Counted from the first letter of the stretch, positions 26,653 through 35,276 are shown. The stretch: 64,000 nt of DNA from SHZL01 sp963784425 (GCA_963784425.1 CAWARM010000011.1:372001-436000); one strand, 5' to 3'. Made by a program: numbers and translations. The notes: generated by a model from the letters alone, not told the origin.

Positions 26653-28365
26653 TCAGGACATCGGCCATACGGACGCCAGGTATTTCCAGTTCACCCAGTA
26701 ATACACGACGAATATGCTCAGGAAGAACAGCGCAAACACAAACGTTCCAGGCGCTGCAAAGCCCCACAGTCCGGCCGCTCCATGGCCCCCCGCTGGCAGC
26801 ACCTCCGGCTCGGCCCGCATCAATCGCGTGGTAGCCGTTCCATAGCTGGATTCAGAGCCCACGCGCTTGCCGAAAAACACCGACAACACGGTGATCAGGA
26901 CAAATACAGCACCGCCAACAATGGCGGCTACGCCACTGATGCCGACTATGCCCATCAGGGTATAAGCACTGGCGGGATAGTCAAAACCCATCAGGGAATC
27001 GGTAAAGGTCATGTCCCAATGACGGCGCTCTACGCCAAGCGTACCCGCACCCATCATGGACAGGGTGAACACCATCATCCCTCCTCCAAACAGGTAGGGC
27101 TGCCACCTGGCCAGAGCCGGGAACATCACCTGCCGGCGGAACAATACCGGGATGAGGAAGTAGGTAAGCGCCATGAAAGCCAGGGTCGTGCCCAATACCA
27201 CGGTCGCGTGGAAATGGCCAGGAACATAAATGGTATTGTGGATAATGATATTGATTTGTTCGGTGCCCATCACCACACCGGAAATACCGCCAATAAAGCC
27301 GAAACCGATGACCGAGATGAACATTCCGGAAAAAGTCGGGTTACCCCAGGGAGCCTTGCGCAACCATTCGAACATGCCGCGACTGAAACCCTTGGCCCGC
27401 TGGGCCACTTCAATCGATCCCGGCACCGTCAGGCCATGCACCATGCTGGCCAGCACGGCCAGGTACATGGCATAGCTGGTGTTGAAGATTTTCCAGGTGG
27501 AGCTCAGTCCAGGATCCACCAGCAAGTGATGGGCCGAAGCCAACTGCAGGAACAGGATATACAACAGGAAGGCCCCACGGCTGACTTTCTCCGACAGTGG
27601 CTTGGCGCCGAAAACGATGGCGGCAATGGCATACCACACCGACACATGCGCTGCGACGTTGATCTGTTGCGAGGAGTGTCCAAAGGCCCACCACACCAGG
27701 CGATACATCGCAGGATCAATTCTCGAAATCCAGCCCATGGACCACATGTAGGTAGGAATCAGGATGATGGCGCCGGCCGATATAGTGAAAATGGCAATGA
27801 TGCATGCCGTCATGGCGCCAAAAGTGACCAATGGGATGGAACCCTCATAGGTCTTTTCCTCCTTGGCTATGACCAGGGTGCCCATGAAAATAAAACAGCC
27901 GATCAGGGCGCCCACGGCGAACAGGATCAGCCCAAGGTAGAAACTCGGTTCTGCCGGCATGGGTACGTAGGACGTCATCATGACGGACGAATTTCCGCTC
28001 AGCACCGACAGGTTGTTGGTGACTGCACCTGCAACCATGAGCGCAAAGGCCAGCCAACCCAACCGCGGGGTTGCCAGGCGCACGCGCAGCAGCGTCGAGC
28101 AACAAAAATAAAGTACGGCGATTTCAAAGAATATGATCCAGAAGATCAGCATGTTGATGCCGTGCAGGGTGAGTATCTGGTAAAACCTGTCAGCCGGCAG
28201 CAAATGCACGGCCGGCCAGCGGGTGAGCACTACCGCGAGCGCGGTGATGCCGCCAATCAACAGCATCACGACTGCTGCAACCGCGTTGGCCCGCATCAAC
28301 CACTCTGCGGAGCGGTGGAATTGCAGGCCGGATTCCGGGCAGGTTCTGAATAATTGCTGACTCAT
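26653..28365 (-). CDS. B-type heme-copper subunit I lacking the active-site tyrosine (likely CuA-type NO reductase)
   Basis: A 570-residue membrane protein of the b(o/a)3 group. Ligands seen: H68 (TLHGINMLIFW, low-spin heme), H230 and H279-H280 (CuB), and H384/H386 (VPGHFHATV, hemes). The position four residues after H230, which holds the crosslinked tyrosine in O2 reductases (His-x3-Tyr), is glutamine: GHSSQQINVAAH, Q234. B-family members with this change, such as the CuA-containing enzyme of Bacillus azotoformans, are reported NO reductases, so NO reduction is more likely than O2 reduction. This is an inference from one residue and context. Overlaps subunit II by 4 bp. Confidence 0.88.
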   Translation of the reverse strand: MSQQLFRTCPESGLQFHRSAEWLMRANAVAAVVMLLIGGITALAVVLTRWPAVHLLPADRFYQILTLHGINMLIFWIIFFEIAVLYFCCSTLLRVRLATPRLGWLAFALMVAGAVTNNLSVLSGNSSVMMTSYVPMPAEPSFYLGLILFAVGALIGCFIFMGTLVIAKEEKTYEGSIPLVTFGAMTACIIAIFTISAGAIILIPTYMWSMGWISRIDPAMYRLVWWAFGHSSQQINVAAHVSVWYAIAAIVFGAKPLSEKVSRGAFLLYILFLQLASAHHLLVDPGLSSTWKIFNTSYAMYLAVLASMVHGLTVPGSIEVAQRAKGFSRGMFEWLRKAPWGNPTFSGMFISVIGFGFIGGISGVVMGTEQINIIIHNTIYVPGHFHATVVLGTTLAFMALTYFLIPVLFRRQVMFPALARWQPYLFGGGMMVFTLSMMGAGTLGVERRHWDMTFTDSLMGFDYPASAYTLMGIVGISGVAAIVGGAVFVLITVLSVFFGKRVGSESSYGTATTRLMRAEPEVLPAGGHGAAGLWGFAAPGTFVFALFFLSIFVVYYWVNWKYLASVWPMS

Positions 28366-28913
28366 GATCCATTCTCCGTAATCAATATTTTGCCCACCAT
28401 GGTGTGGTGGCCGATGCCGCAGAATTCGTTACAGATGATGGTCTGGTCGCCATCCGTATCCGGCGTGATGGTCAGCACCATTTCGTAGCCGGGCAAAATC
28501 TGCGTATTGATGTTGACGGGCTGGAGTGAAAAACCATGCTGGTAGTCCATGGAAGCGATGTGCAGGCGGTAGGTCTGGCCTTTTTGCAACTGCAGGATGG
28601 GCCACCATTGCCAGAGTCTGGCTATAAGATACACATCACTGCCAGGCGGCGGACTGACCACCGGAATCTGCTGATCGGTTTCGGTGCGCACCGTATACTG
28701 GTTGACCATAGCCTGGGTCTTGGCCATGTAGGCTTCAGGGGTGGTCCGGTAGGCCTCGTTGGACAGGTTCTGTTTGCCGTACACATGCCATAAAGGCATC
28801 ATCACGAACATGATCAGGGACCAGGTCAGCGCAATGGCGATCCAGGTACCTTCCACGCGGTCCAGTGGCTGCTTCCACCAGAGTAATTGAGCAGGGGGTT
28901 GAATGGCGCTCAC
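28362..28913 (-). CDS. CuA-containing subunit II
   Basis: A 183-residue protein with one N-terminal membrane helix (about 22-44) and a periplasmic cupredoxin domain. The CuA site is complete: H in MDYQHGFSLQPVN and the CNEFCGIGHHTM cluster (Cys-x3-Cys-x3-His-x2-Met). It takes electrons from a soluble donor such as cytochrome c and passes them to subunit I. The 4-bp stop/start overlap with subunit I indicates coupled translation and fixed stoichiometry. Confidence 0.93.
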   Translation of the reverse strand: MSAIQPPAQLLWWKQPLDRVEGTWIAIALTWSLIMFVMMPLWHVYGKQNLSNEAYRTTPEAYMAKTQAMVNQYTVRTETDQQIPVVSPPPGSDVYLIARLWQWWPILQLQKGQTYRLHIASMDYQHGFSLQPVNINTQILPGYEMVLTITPDTDGDQTIICNEFCGIGHHTMVGKILITENGS

Positions 28914-28937
28914 GTTGTCACCTTCTCCGGTTTGCTA

Positions 28938-29165
28938 TTATTTGGCCAGGGGGATGGTAACGATTTCCATTACCCCCCAGATGATGTAAAACACGGCCGG
29001 GAAGACAACACCGAGGAACAACAGGAGAAAGGGGTTGTCGAGGATTTTCTGCATTACCGGAACCCGATCGCTGGCCGGTTCGCCAAAAGTTTCTTGATTC
29101 ATTTTGGAGGATTCTTGATTCATTTGGAGGTTTCCTGGCTCATCTTTGTCCGCCTTTATGGTCAT
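28938..29165 (-). CDS. Small one-helix subunit of the heme-copper complex
   Basis: Up to 75 residues with one C-terminal membrane helix (LLLFLGVVFPAVFYIIWGVM). It lies 24 bp upstream of subunit II in the same direction. B-type oxidases often carry such a short subunit. The N-terminus has an imperfect direct repeat (MNQESSK then MNQETFG), so the true start may be 29165, 29123 or 29102. The helix is secure and the start is not. Confidence 0.65.
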   Translation of the reverse strand: MTIKADKDEPGNLQMNQESSKMNQETFGEPASDRVPVMQKILDNPFLLLFLGVVFPAVFYIIWGVMEIVTIPLAK

Positions 29166-29303
29166 TAAAGGAACCCGTACCGGCGCGCATCCACCGGCAA
29201 CGCGAGTCTAACAATAGCAAATTCGGCTGGAGTTGATGCAGATCAGATACTTCTATTATTTTTGTCCTGTACCATGCAGCCCCCGCAAGGTCTGGATTGA
29301 ATC

Positions 29304-29948
29304 ATGCCAATGAACTGCCACCGCTGGGCCCTGAGCAGCTGTCTGTTGCTGCTAACGGGCTGTAACGGAAAACCCGCCATCGGGCCGGAGATCCATGACA
29401 CCAAGTACCGCGCCGTGAACCAGGCGGGGGAGGTGCTGGACCCCTCCATCGCGCCAGGCGCCTGCGCGCTGGACACGTTTACGGGCTTGACCTGGGAAGT
29501 CAAAACGGACCAACCCGGATTGCGCAATTTCAACAATACTTATAGCTGGTATGACCCCGCTGAAGCACACGACACCGAACTGGATTACCGCGGAACGGCG
29601 GATGGCGGACAGTGCGGTGACAGCGCCTGCGACACCACCGCGTTCGTCGCGGCGGTTAACGCCAGCGCGCTGTGCGGCTACACGGATTGGCGCATGCCTA
29701 CCCGGGACGAGTTGGGCTCCATCAGCGATCCGCGCAAAGGCAGTTCGCCACCCACCATCAACATACGGTTTTTCCCGTTCACCCAGCCGGGCGAGTACTG
29801 GTCCGCCAACGATTACCAGTTCCAGTGGGATGCTGCCTGGGTATGGGGCTTTAACACTGGGCTGGACCGCGTAGAATGGAAAAAATCACCCCGCTACGTC
29901 CGCCTGGTCCGTGGCGAACCCGTGCAGGTCACCCGCGTCAAGGACTGA
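29304..29948 (+). CDS. DUF1566 (Lcl C-terminal) lipoprotein
   Basis: A 214-residue predicted lipoprotein with lipobox LLTGC at about residues 16-20. The DUF1566 domain includes FTGLTWEVK, GYTDWRMPTRDELGSI and EYWSANDYQFQWDAAWVWGF. The domain is extracytoplasmic and of uncertain function, with several cysteines (ACALD, GQCGDSACD) that probably pair. Its last 29 codons recur, degraded, at 32121-32206, on the far side of a two-gene cassette. Confidence 0.85.
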   Translation: MPMNCHRWALSSCLLLLTGCNGKPAIGPEIHDTKYRAVNQAGEVLDPSIAPGACALDTFTGLTWEVKTDQPGLRNFNNTYSWYDPAEAHDTELDYRGTADGGQCGDSACDTTAFVAAVNASALCGYTDWRMPTRDELGSISDPRKGSSPPTINIRFFPFTQPGEYWSANDYQFQWDAAWVWGFNTGLDRVEWKKSPRYVRLVRGEPVQVTRVKD

Positions 29949-30005
29949 AACCGGACCGGAAACGGTGCAATTTGCTCTGACCCCAATCCTTGACGAGAAT
30001 ATGCC

Positions 30006-31035
30006 ATGACCGCGCGGAAGCTGCCCCCCGACTGGACCGACCTCCCCGACCAGGAGCTACTCCGACTGCGGTTGGCGGACCTCCCGCTCCGTATCGAGGG
30101 GACCGTCCTCGAGGGCCGCATCAAGCAGCTCCAGGCCGAGCTGGAAGCCCGCGAGCTTCGCTTTCCCGTCCATTTCTACATTTCCAACGAGTGGTTTACG
30201 CCGGACGGAACCGTCTCGATGGCGGTACCTTTCTATTTGACGCACCCTCGCCTGGAGCGCCTGGAGAAGGCGCAGATGCTGGAGGTTGAGGGAGGGGATC
30301 ACGACTGGTGCATGCGTATTCTGAGGCACGAAGCCGGTCACGTGATCGACAACGAGTACAGGCTCCGGCTCAAGCGACGCCGGAGATCGATTTTCGGGTC
30401 TTCGACGCTCCCCTACCCGGAGTTCTATGACCCCAGGCCATACAGCAAGAGCTTCGTCCAGCACCTCGATCCGTGGTACGCGCAGGCCCATCCGGACGAA
30501 GACTTCGCCGAGACTTTCGCGGTCTGGCTGACACCGGAGTCCGACTGGCGGGCGCGCTACGCGGATTGGCCGGCCCTGGCCAAGATCGAGTACATGGACG
30601 AATTGATGCGGGGACTGCGTGGCCAGGAGCCGTTGGTAACGAGCACCGCGGAGATCGATCCTTTACGATCGCTGCGCTACTCGCTCGCGCATCATTACCG
30701 TAAAAGGCGGCGGCACCACGGCCTGGACCACCCGGAGTTCTACGATCGCGATCTGCGCCGGCTCTTCTCGGACGCGCCAGAGTACTGCGAACAACATGAC
30801 CGCCGTGCAGTTCCTGGGGAAAATGCGACAGCCCGCACGCCGCCTGGTCGCGAGCTGGACGGGTATCTATCAGTACACGATCGACCGGGTGCTCGAGAAC
30901 ATGATACTGCGCTGCAAGGAGCTGAAACTCCGGCTCGCAGTCCCCGAGGAACAGGCGCGGCACGAGTTCACCGTCCTGCTGACGGTGCAGACCATGAATT
31001 ATCTGCACAGCGGACGACACCGGGTGGCGATGTAA
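30006..31035 (+). CDS. Putative zinc-binding metallopeptidase (Peptidase_Mx-like), with an apparent frameshift
   Basis: A soluble protein with the zinc motif RHEAGHVIDNEY (HExxH near residue 103) and a probable third ligand in HPDEDFAETFAVWL. Conserved flanks are HFYISNEWFTPDG and DPWYAQAHP. This matches a family annotated only as putative zinc-binding metallopeptidase. Around 30795 the frame shifts by one base. The natural C-terminus (TAVQFLGKMRQPARRLVAS onward) continues in the other frame to 31035, whereas the unshifted frame gives a low-complexity tail to 31052. It is paired with an ATP-grasp ligase 16 bp downstream, a recurring partnership, and its codon use looks more GC-rich than its neighbours. 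Confidence 0.8.
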
Positions 31036-31051
31036 TGAAGAAGGCCATGTA

Positions 31052-32074
31052 ATGAAGAAACAACGGGTGCTGCTGCTCGTGCACAAAGACCTGGTGCCCA
31101 GGGAGGGGATTACCGCCGCCGAGGTGGAGCCCGCCTGGCGCATGGAGTGGGACGTGGTCACGACGCTCCGCGAGCGCGGCCACGCGCTACAGGTGATCAG
31201 CGTTCACGATGACCTCACGCCCATCCGCTCGTCGATCGAGGAGTTCAAGCCCACCATCGTGTTCAACCTGCTCGAGGCGTTCGACAACATCGGCGTTTTC
31301 GATCAGAACGTGGTGAGCTACCTGGAGCTTCTCAAAGTCCCCTACACCGGCTGCAATCCACGCGGCCTGACCCTCGCGCGCGACAAGGCGCTCGCGCGCA
31401 AGTTGCTCGCGTATCATCGCATCCCCTCACCTGCCTTCAAGGTGATCCCGCTGCGCACGAAGCCGGTGCGGCCCAAGTGGTTGAGCTTTCCGCTCATCGT
31501 GAAGTCGCTCACTTACGAGTCGTCCGCCGGCATCTCGCAGGCGTCCGTGGTGGCAAACCAGGAGCAGCTCGAGAAAAGGGTGAAGTTTATCCACGATACG
31601 CTCTTCACACCCGCCATCGTGGAACAGTTCGTGAAAGGGCGTGAGTTGTACGTAGGTGTTCTCGGAAACCATCACCTCCGCGTCTTTCCCGTCTGGGAGA
31701 TGTCGTTCGCGGACATGCCAGCGGACAACTGGCGCATCGCGACGGAGCGCGTGAAGTGGAACGTCGCCTACCAGAAGAAACACGGCATCCACACCGCGGA
31801 AGCGAAGCTTGAAAACGAGGTTGCGGTCAGGATCAAGCACCTCGCGTCGCGCGCATTCCGGGCACTCGATCTGTCCGGTTATGCGCGCTTCGACTTCCGC
31901 CTGGACGAGACGGGAAACCCCTACGTGATCGAGGCGAACCCGAATCCGCAGCTCGCGAAGGCGGAGGACTTCGCGCAGTCGGCGCTCCGCTCGATGACGA
32001 GGTATTCCGACCTGCTCGAGCGCATCCTGGCGCTCGGTCTCGAATGGCAACCGAACCGTATGGGGATCGATTAG
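31052..32074 (+). CDS. D-alanine-D-alanine-ligase-like ATP-grasp protein
   Basis: A 340-residue ATP-grasp enzyme. An N-terminal Rossmann-like part (RVLLLVHKDLVP) precedes PYTGCNPRGLTLARDKALAR, as in Ddl proteins. Next come the ATP-binding strand LIVKSLTYESSAGISQAS, the VEQFVKGRELYVGVLG element and the metal site YARFDFRLDETGNPYVIEAN followed by PNPQ. It should ligate an amino acid or small peptide through an acyl-phosphate. Housekeeping Ddl is unlikely given its pairing with a metallopeptidase. The start codon sits in a 13-bp direct repeat (ATGTAATGAAGAA at 31030 and 31047) spanning the junction of the two genes. Confidence 0.87.
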   Translation: MKKQRVLLLVHKDLVPREGITAAEVEPAWRMEWDVVTTLRERGHALQVISVHDDLTPIRSSIEEFKPTIVFNLLEAFDNIGVFDQNVVSYLELLKVPYTGCNPRGLTLARDKALARKLLAYHRIPSPAFKVIPLRTKPVRPKWLSFPLIVKSLTYESSAGISQASVVANQEQLEKRVKFIHDTLFTPAIVEQFVKGRELYVGVLGNHHLRVFPVWEMSFADMPADNWRIATERVKWNVAYQKKHGIHTAEAKLENEVAVRIKHLASRAFRALDLSGYARFDFRLDETGNPYVIEANPNPQLAKAEDFAQSALRSMTRYSDLLERILALGLEWQPNRMGID

Positions 32075-32120
32075 ACGGACAGGATTGGCCTTGGCAAATC
32101 CATTACCCGTTGCGCCGGCT

Positions 32121-32206
32121 GAGTAGTGGTCCGCCAACGCTTACCAGTCCCAGTGGAACGCCGACCGCGTATGGAGCTTTAACAATGGACTGGACCGCGT
32201 AGAATG
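32121..32206 (+). pseudogene. Duplicated, degraded 3' fragment of the DUF1566 gene
   Basis: About 74 of 86 bases match 29793-29878 by hand alignment. The copy reads WSANAYQSQWNADRVWSFNN in the same frame but is preceded by an in-frame TAG and followed by TGA. It forms a direct repeat with the intact gene's end, bracketing the metallopeptidase/ATP-grasp cassette. The last bases also supply the ATG used as the start of heme A synthase at 32204. Confidence 0.8.
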
Positions 32207-33382
32207 AAACGAATCCCTGGAACTACCCCGGAGTACAGCCGATTGAAAACACTGACGGGTATCTTGCTGATCCTGGTGGTCCTGCTGGTAGTGTTGAGCG
32301 CCTACCTGCGCCTTGCACATTCCGGCATCGGCTGTGCGGACTGGCCACAGTGCTATGGCCGCATTGGCGCCGCTCCGGAAACGGCCGTGACTGCGCAGCA
32401 GAAACTCAGAGCCACGGGCGAGAATGCCTACCGGCAACTGGTGGAGCGGTCCAGCCAACCACTGGCATGGGCCACCCCCCTGCACCGCCTGGTAGCCAGC
32501 CTGCTCGGTTTGCTGGTGTTGATACTCACCCTGGCATCCATGCGTTTGAAGCGGCACCGGTTGGTTTCCCTGGCCTTGTTGGCCCTGACCGTCTGGCTGG
32601 CGGTGCTGGGCATTCGCTCGGGACATCTGCACGATCCCGCCGTGGTGATGGGCAATCTTGCCGGTGGTTTCACCATGTTGGGATTGCTGGGATGGCTGTG
32701 GTTTCAGCCCTCCCCTGCCGCTTCTGCCACCTTGCCTGGTTCCGATCCCTGGCGGGAGCGAGATGATGAACGATGGCCAAGGCACGGCACGGTTGCCGCT
32801 ACAGGCATTCTTCCGCACGCATCTACCACCCGGCTGTCTTCTGCCCATCCGTCTTCTACCAACCCGTTTTCTACCCGGGCATCTTCTGTCCTGCCACCTT
32901 CCATAGTGACGGGCTTTGCGCTGATGCTTCTGGCCATGCAGATCCTGCTCGGCGGACTGACCAGCGCCAATTTTGCCGCCACTGCCTGCGCCACGTTGCC
33001 GGATTGCCAGGGAAGCTACTGGCCGGGCCCGGAAATCGCCACCGCGCTTGATCTGTCGCGCACCCACGCGGTAACGCCTTCAGGCCATGCGATTGGCGGC
33101 GCCGAACGACCGGCCATTGCCAAGGCCCACCGCCTCGGTGCAGTGCTTGCCGGCAGCCTGGTGTTATTGGCGGGAGTGCTGGCTTTGCGCGGCACAGGCG
33201 CACAGCGTCGCACCGGAGTGGCGATTGTGCTGCTGGTGTTGCTGGAATTCTCGGTAGGCGTGACTTCCGTGCTGTCTGGCCTGCCCATAGCTCTGGCGAT
33301 TGCGCACAACTGGCTGGCAGCGCTGTTATTGCTTTGCCTGGTCAGGTTGCTGGTGCTCAATACCACTGCGCCTGCCGGATAA
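32204..33382 (+). CDS. ctaA: COX15/CtaA-type heme A synthase
   Basis: A 392-residue membrane protein with two four-helix halves. Half one has RLAHSGIGCADWPQCYG, the paired His region ATPLHRLVASLLGLL and GHLHDPAVVMGN. Half two has LGGLTSANFAATAC, AKAHRLGAVLAGS and IAHNWLAALLLL. Such proteins oxidise heme O to heme A. A Ser/Thr/Pro-rich linker near residues 170-230 is longer than usual and contains a 15-bp repeat array. The ATG at 32204 lies inside the DUF1566 remnant, so the native start may be further in (the helix begins near LKTLTGILLI, possibly at a TTG). Confidence 0.88.
   Translation: MKRIPGTTPEYSRLKTLTGILLILVVLLVVLSAYLRLAHSGIGCADWPQCYGRIGAAPETAVTAQQKLRATGENAYRQLVERSSQPLAWATPLHRLVASLLGLLVLILTLASMRLKRHRLVSLALLALTVWLAVLGIRSGHLHDPAVVMGNLAGGFTMLGLLGWLWFQPSPAASATLPGSDPWRERDDERWPRHGTVAATGILPHASTTRLSSAHPSSTNPFSTRASSVLPPSIVTGFALMLLAMQILLGGLTSANFAATACATLPDCQGSYWPGPEIATALDLSRTHAVTPSGHAIGGAERPAIAKAHRLGAVLAGSLVLLAGVLALRGTGAQRRTGVAIVLLVLLEFSVGVTSVLSGLPIALAIAHNWLAALLLLCLVRLLVLNTTAPAG
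32804..32893 (+). repeat. Six degenerate 15-bp tandem units within ctaA
   Basis: Six consecutive 15-bp units can be aligned. Examples are CTGTCTTCTGCCCAT at 32834, CCGTCTTCTACCAAC at 32849, CCGTTTTCTACCCGG at 32864 and GCATCTTCTGTCCTG at 32879. The period preserves the reading frame and adds five residues per unit (Ser/Thr/Pro-rich) to the loop between the two halves of heme A synthase. Confidence 0.65.
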
Positions 33383-33398
33383 ACCAAGGGACGTTTTC

Positions 33399-34358
33399 AT
33401 GGAATTCAAGGATTACTACACCATCATGGGCGTGGAACGCACGGCCACCCAGGACGAGATCAAGCGTGCGTATCGCAAACTGGCGCGCAAATACCATCCC
33501 GATGTGAGTTCCGAAAAGAATGCCGAAGCCCACTTCAAGGAAGTCGGCGAAGCCTATGAAGTGCTCAAAGACCCGGAAAAACGCGTGGCCTATGATGAAT
33601 TGGGCAGCCAGTGGAAAGCAGGCCAGGATTTCCGCCCGCCTCCGGGCTGGGATGCCGGGTTTGAATTCAGTGAAGGCGGGCGCGGTCGTGGCCGCGCTGA
33701 CGACTTCGACTTCAGCGATTTTTTTGAGTCCCTCTACGGGCGACAACGCGGCGGAACGCGTGGGGCTGCGGGCAGGGGCGTTAACCTGCAGGGCCAGGAC
33801 CATCACGCCCGCATCATGGTGGAACTGGAAGACAGTTACACCGGCGCCACGCGGCAGATCACCCTGCGCATGCCCGAACTTACACCTGAAGGACACGTGC
33901 TCAGCCGCGACCGTACGCTCAATGTGCGCATACCCAAAGGGATTCGTGAAGGGCAGCAGATTCGCCTTGCGGGCCAGGGTGGTGCAGGCCTGGGAGATGC
34001 AGGCGCCGGCGATCTGTACCTGGAAGTGGCGTTTAACCCGAATGCGCGCTACCGCGTCGAGGGTGGCGATGTCTACCTTGATCTCCCGGTAGCGCCATGG
34101 GAAGCGGCACTGGGCGCCAACGTGCAGGTGAAAGCGCCTGCGGGAGCCATTGATCTGAAAGTGCCGGCGCAGTCCCAGGCTGAAAAGAAATTGCGCCTGA
34201 AGGGTCGTGGTCTGCCCGGGAAAACCCCCGGTGATCTTTACGTGGTGCTGAAAATTGTCATTCCGCCGGCCGACACGGAAAAGGCCCGCGAAGCCTACCG
34301 GCACATGCAGCAGCAATTTGAATTCAACCCCAGGGCGGGGTTGGGAGAGAAGACATGA
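33399..34358 (+). CDS. cbpA: Curved-DNA-binding J-domain co-chaperone
   Basis: A 319-residue DnaJ homologue of the CbpA type. The J domain at residues 1-70 has YYTIMGVERTATQDEIKRAY and the HPD tripeptide (KYHPDV). A Gly/Arg/Phe-rich linker follows. Two C-terminal beta-domains (GRQITLRMPELTPEGHV onward) lack the zinc finger of true DnaJ. It stimulates DnaK and binds DNA. The start at 33399 follows an AAGGG site; longer in-frame starts lie inside ctaA. The 4-bp overlap with cbpM indicates coupling to its modulator. Confidence 0.95.
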   Translation: MEFKDYYTIMGVERTATQDEIKRAYRKLARKYHPDVSSEKNAEAHFKEVGEAYEVLKDPEKRVAYDELGSQWKAGQDFRPPPGWDAGFEFSEGGRGRGRADDFDFSDFFESLYGRQRGGTRGAAGRGVNLQGQDHHARIMVELEDSYTGATRQITLRMPELTPEGHVLSRDRTLNVRIPKGIREGQQIRLAGQGGAGLGDAGAGDLYLEVAFNPNARYRVEGGDVYLDLPVAPWEAALGANVQVKAPAGAIDLKVPAQSQAEKKLRLKGRGLPGKTPGDLYVVLKIVIPPADTEKAREAYRHMQQQFEFNPRAGLGEKT

Positions 34359-34687
34359 AGCGCAAAAAAACCGGCGAACCGACGGTTGAACAGGCCCTGA
34401 TGGAACTCCAGGGCGAACTGATTTCCCAGGAAGCAGAGTTCACCGTGGAAGACTTGTGCCGCAGCTGCATGCTGCCGTCCGACCATGTCGTGGCGCTGGT
34501 ACAGGAAGGTGTGCTCGAGGTGCACGGCGAAGACGCGACACAATGGCGCTTCCGCATCAGCAGTTTCCGCCGGGTCAGGACCGCCATGCGCTTGCAACGC
34601 GACCTGGGCGTTAACCTTGCCGGAGCAGCATTGGCGCTGGAATTGCTTGATCGCATAGCGGAACTCGAGCGCCGTAAGTACAGTTAA
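34355..34687 (+). CDS. cbpM: Chaperone modulator CbpM
   Basis: A 110-residue MerR-like helix-turn-helix protein. Family features are FTVEDLCRSCMLPSDHVVALVQEG near residue 28, then FRISSFRRVRTAMRLQRDLGVN and the C-terminal helix ALELLDRIAELERR. CbpM binds the J domain of CbpA and inhibits both DnaK stimulation and DNA binding. It starts in the cbpA stop (ATGA). Confidence 0.92.
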   Translation: MKRKKTGEPTVEQALMELQGELISQEAEFTVEDLCRSCMLPSDHVVALVQEGVLEVHGEDATQWRFRISSFRRVRTAMRLQRDLGVNLAGAALALELLDRIAELERRKYS

Positions 34688-34743
34688 ATTCCGGATCTTC
34701 TCCGCTTTCCCGGAGCGCTGCGTGCGTATGTTAGTCGGCACAT

Positions 34744-35247
34744 TCATCGCTGGGGCAATGGGAGTCGGAACGCGCGAAGCATCGCGGTGAACGCTACAAC
34801 TCCAACGCAGAATCGAATGCGATCCGCCCATATCCACGTGTTTCCCATCGCGGCGATTTCAATCGAAGAATGATCACCTCCCGCCTGTTCGAACAGAATC
34901 GCATTGATCGAATAGATATAGCCGAGCGTGAAGGTCACTATCGCAACCACACACCCCACTGCTATGCCCAACGCCAGACGATGCTTGGGAAGATTCCACG
35001 CAAGAGCCAGGGCGATGAACGTCGGAATTGTGCGTGCTGCAATGAAGGGCGGCCCAAAGAAGTGATAAATCAAGCGGTTGTATTCCGTTCCCTGTAAGAA
35101 TGCGCGGAGCGATCCGGGCAGCGACGCGCTCCACATTGGCACGACTACAAGCATCTGATAGAGCGTGCCGCCAAGCCAGATTCCCCAGGCAAAGAGGGAA
35201 TACCAGAGCAGAACGTTCAGTGCCTGGTGTCGAATGGACAAGCGCAT
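34744..35247 (-). CDS. DUF1772-like four-helix membrane protein
   Basis: A 167-residue protein from MRLSIRHQALNVLLWYSLF. Four hydrophobic helices are visible (about 10-30, 70-90, 95-120, 145-160), with RLIYHFFGPPFIAARTIPTF between helices 1 and 2. The helix pattern and early Trp-rich segment fit the DUF1772 (anthrone-oxygenase-like) group, with no known substrate here. A longer in-frame start at 35328 has no homology support. It shares strand with the 131-residue gene at 35277; both sit in a stretch of accessory genes between cbpM and htpX. Confidence 0.65.
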   Translation of the reverse strand: MRLSIRHQALNVLLWYSLFAWGIWLGGTLYQMLVVVPMWSASLPGSLRAFLQGTEYNRLIYHFFGPPFIAARTIPTFIALALAWNLPKHRLALGIAVGCVVAIVTFTLGYIYSINAILFEQAGGDHSSIEIAAMGNTWIWADRIRFCVGVVAFTAMLRAFRLPLPQR

Positions 35248-35276
35248 ATTTATCCTGTGCCGCCTAATGATTGAGA

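Noticed and set aside
26782..28353. 523-codon rightward frame opposite the heme-copper subunit I gene
   Set aside because: Its composition (His, Gln, Gly, Asp) is the reverse reading of membrane-helix codons, and it shows no ribosome site or motif.
29102..29165. Repeated AAATGAATCAAGAA as a regulatory repeat
   Set aside because: It is an in-frame duplication (MNQES/MNQET) at the start of a small subunit gene, adequately explained as coding.
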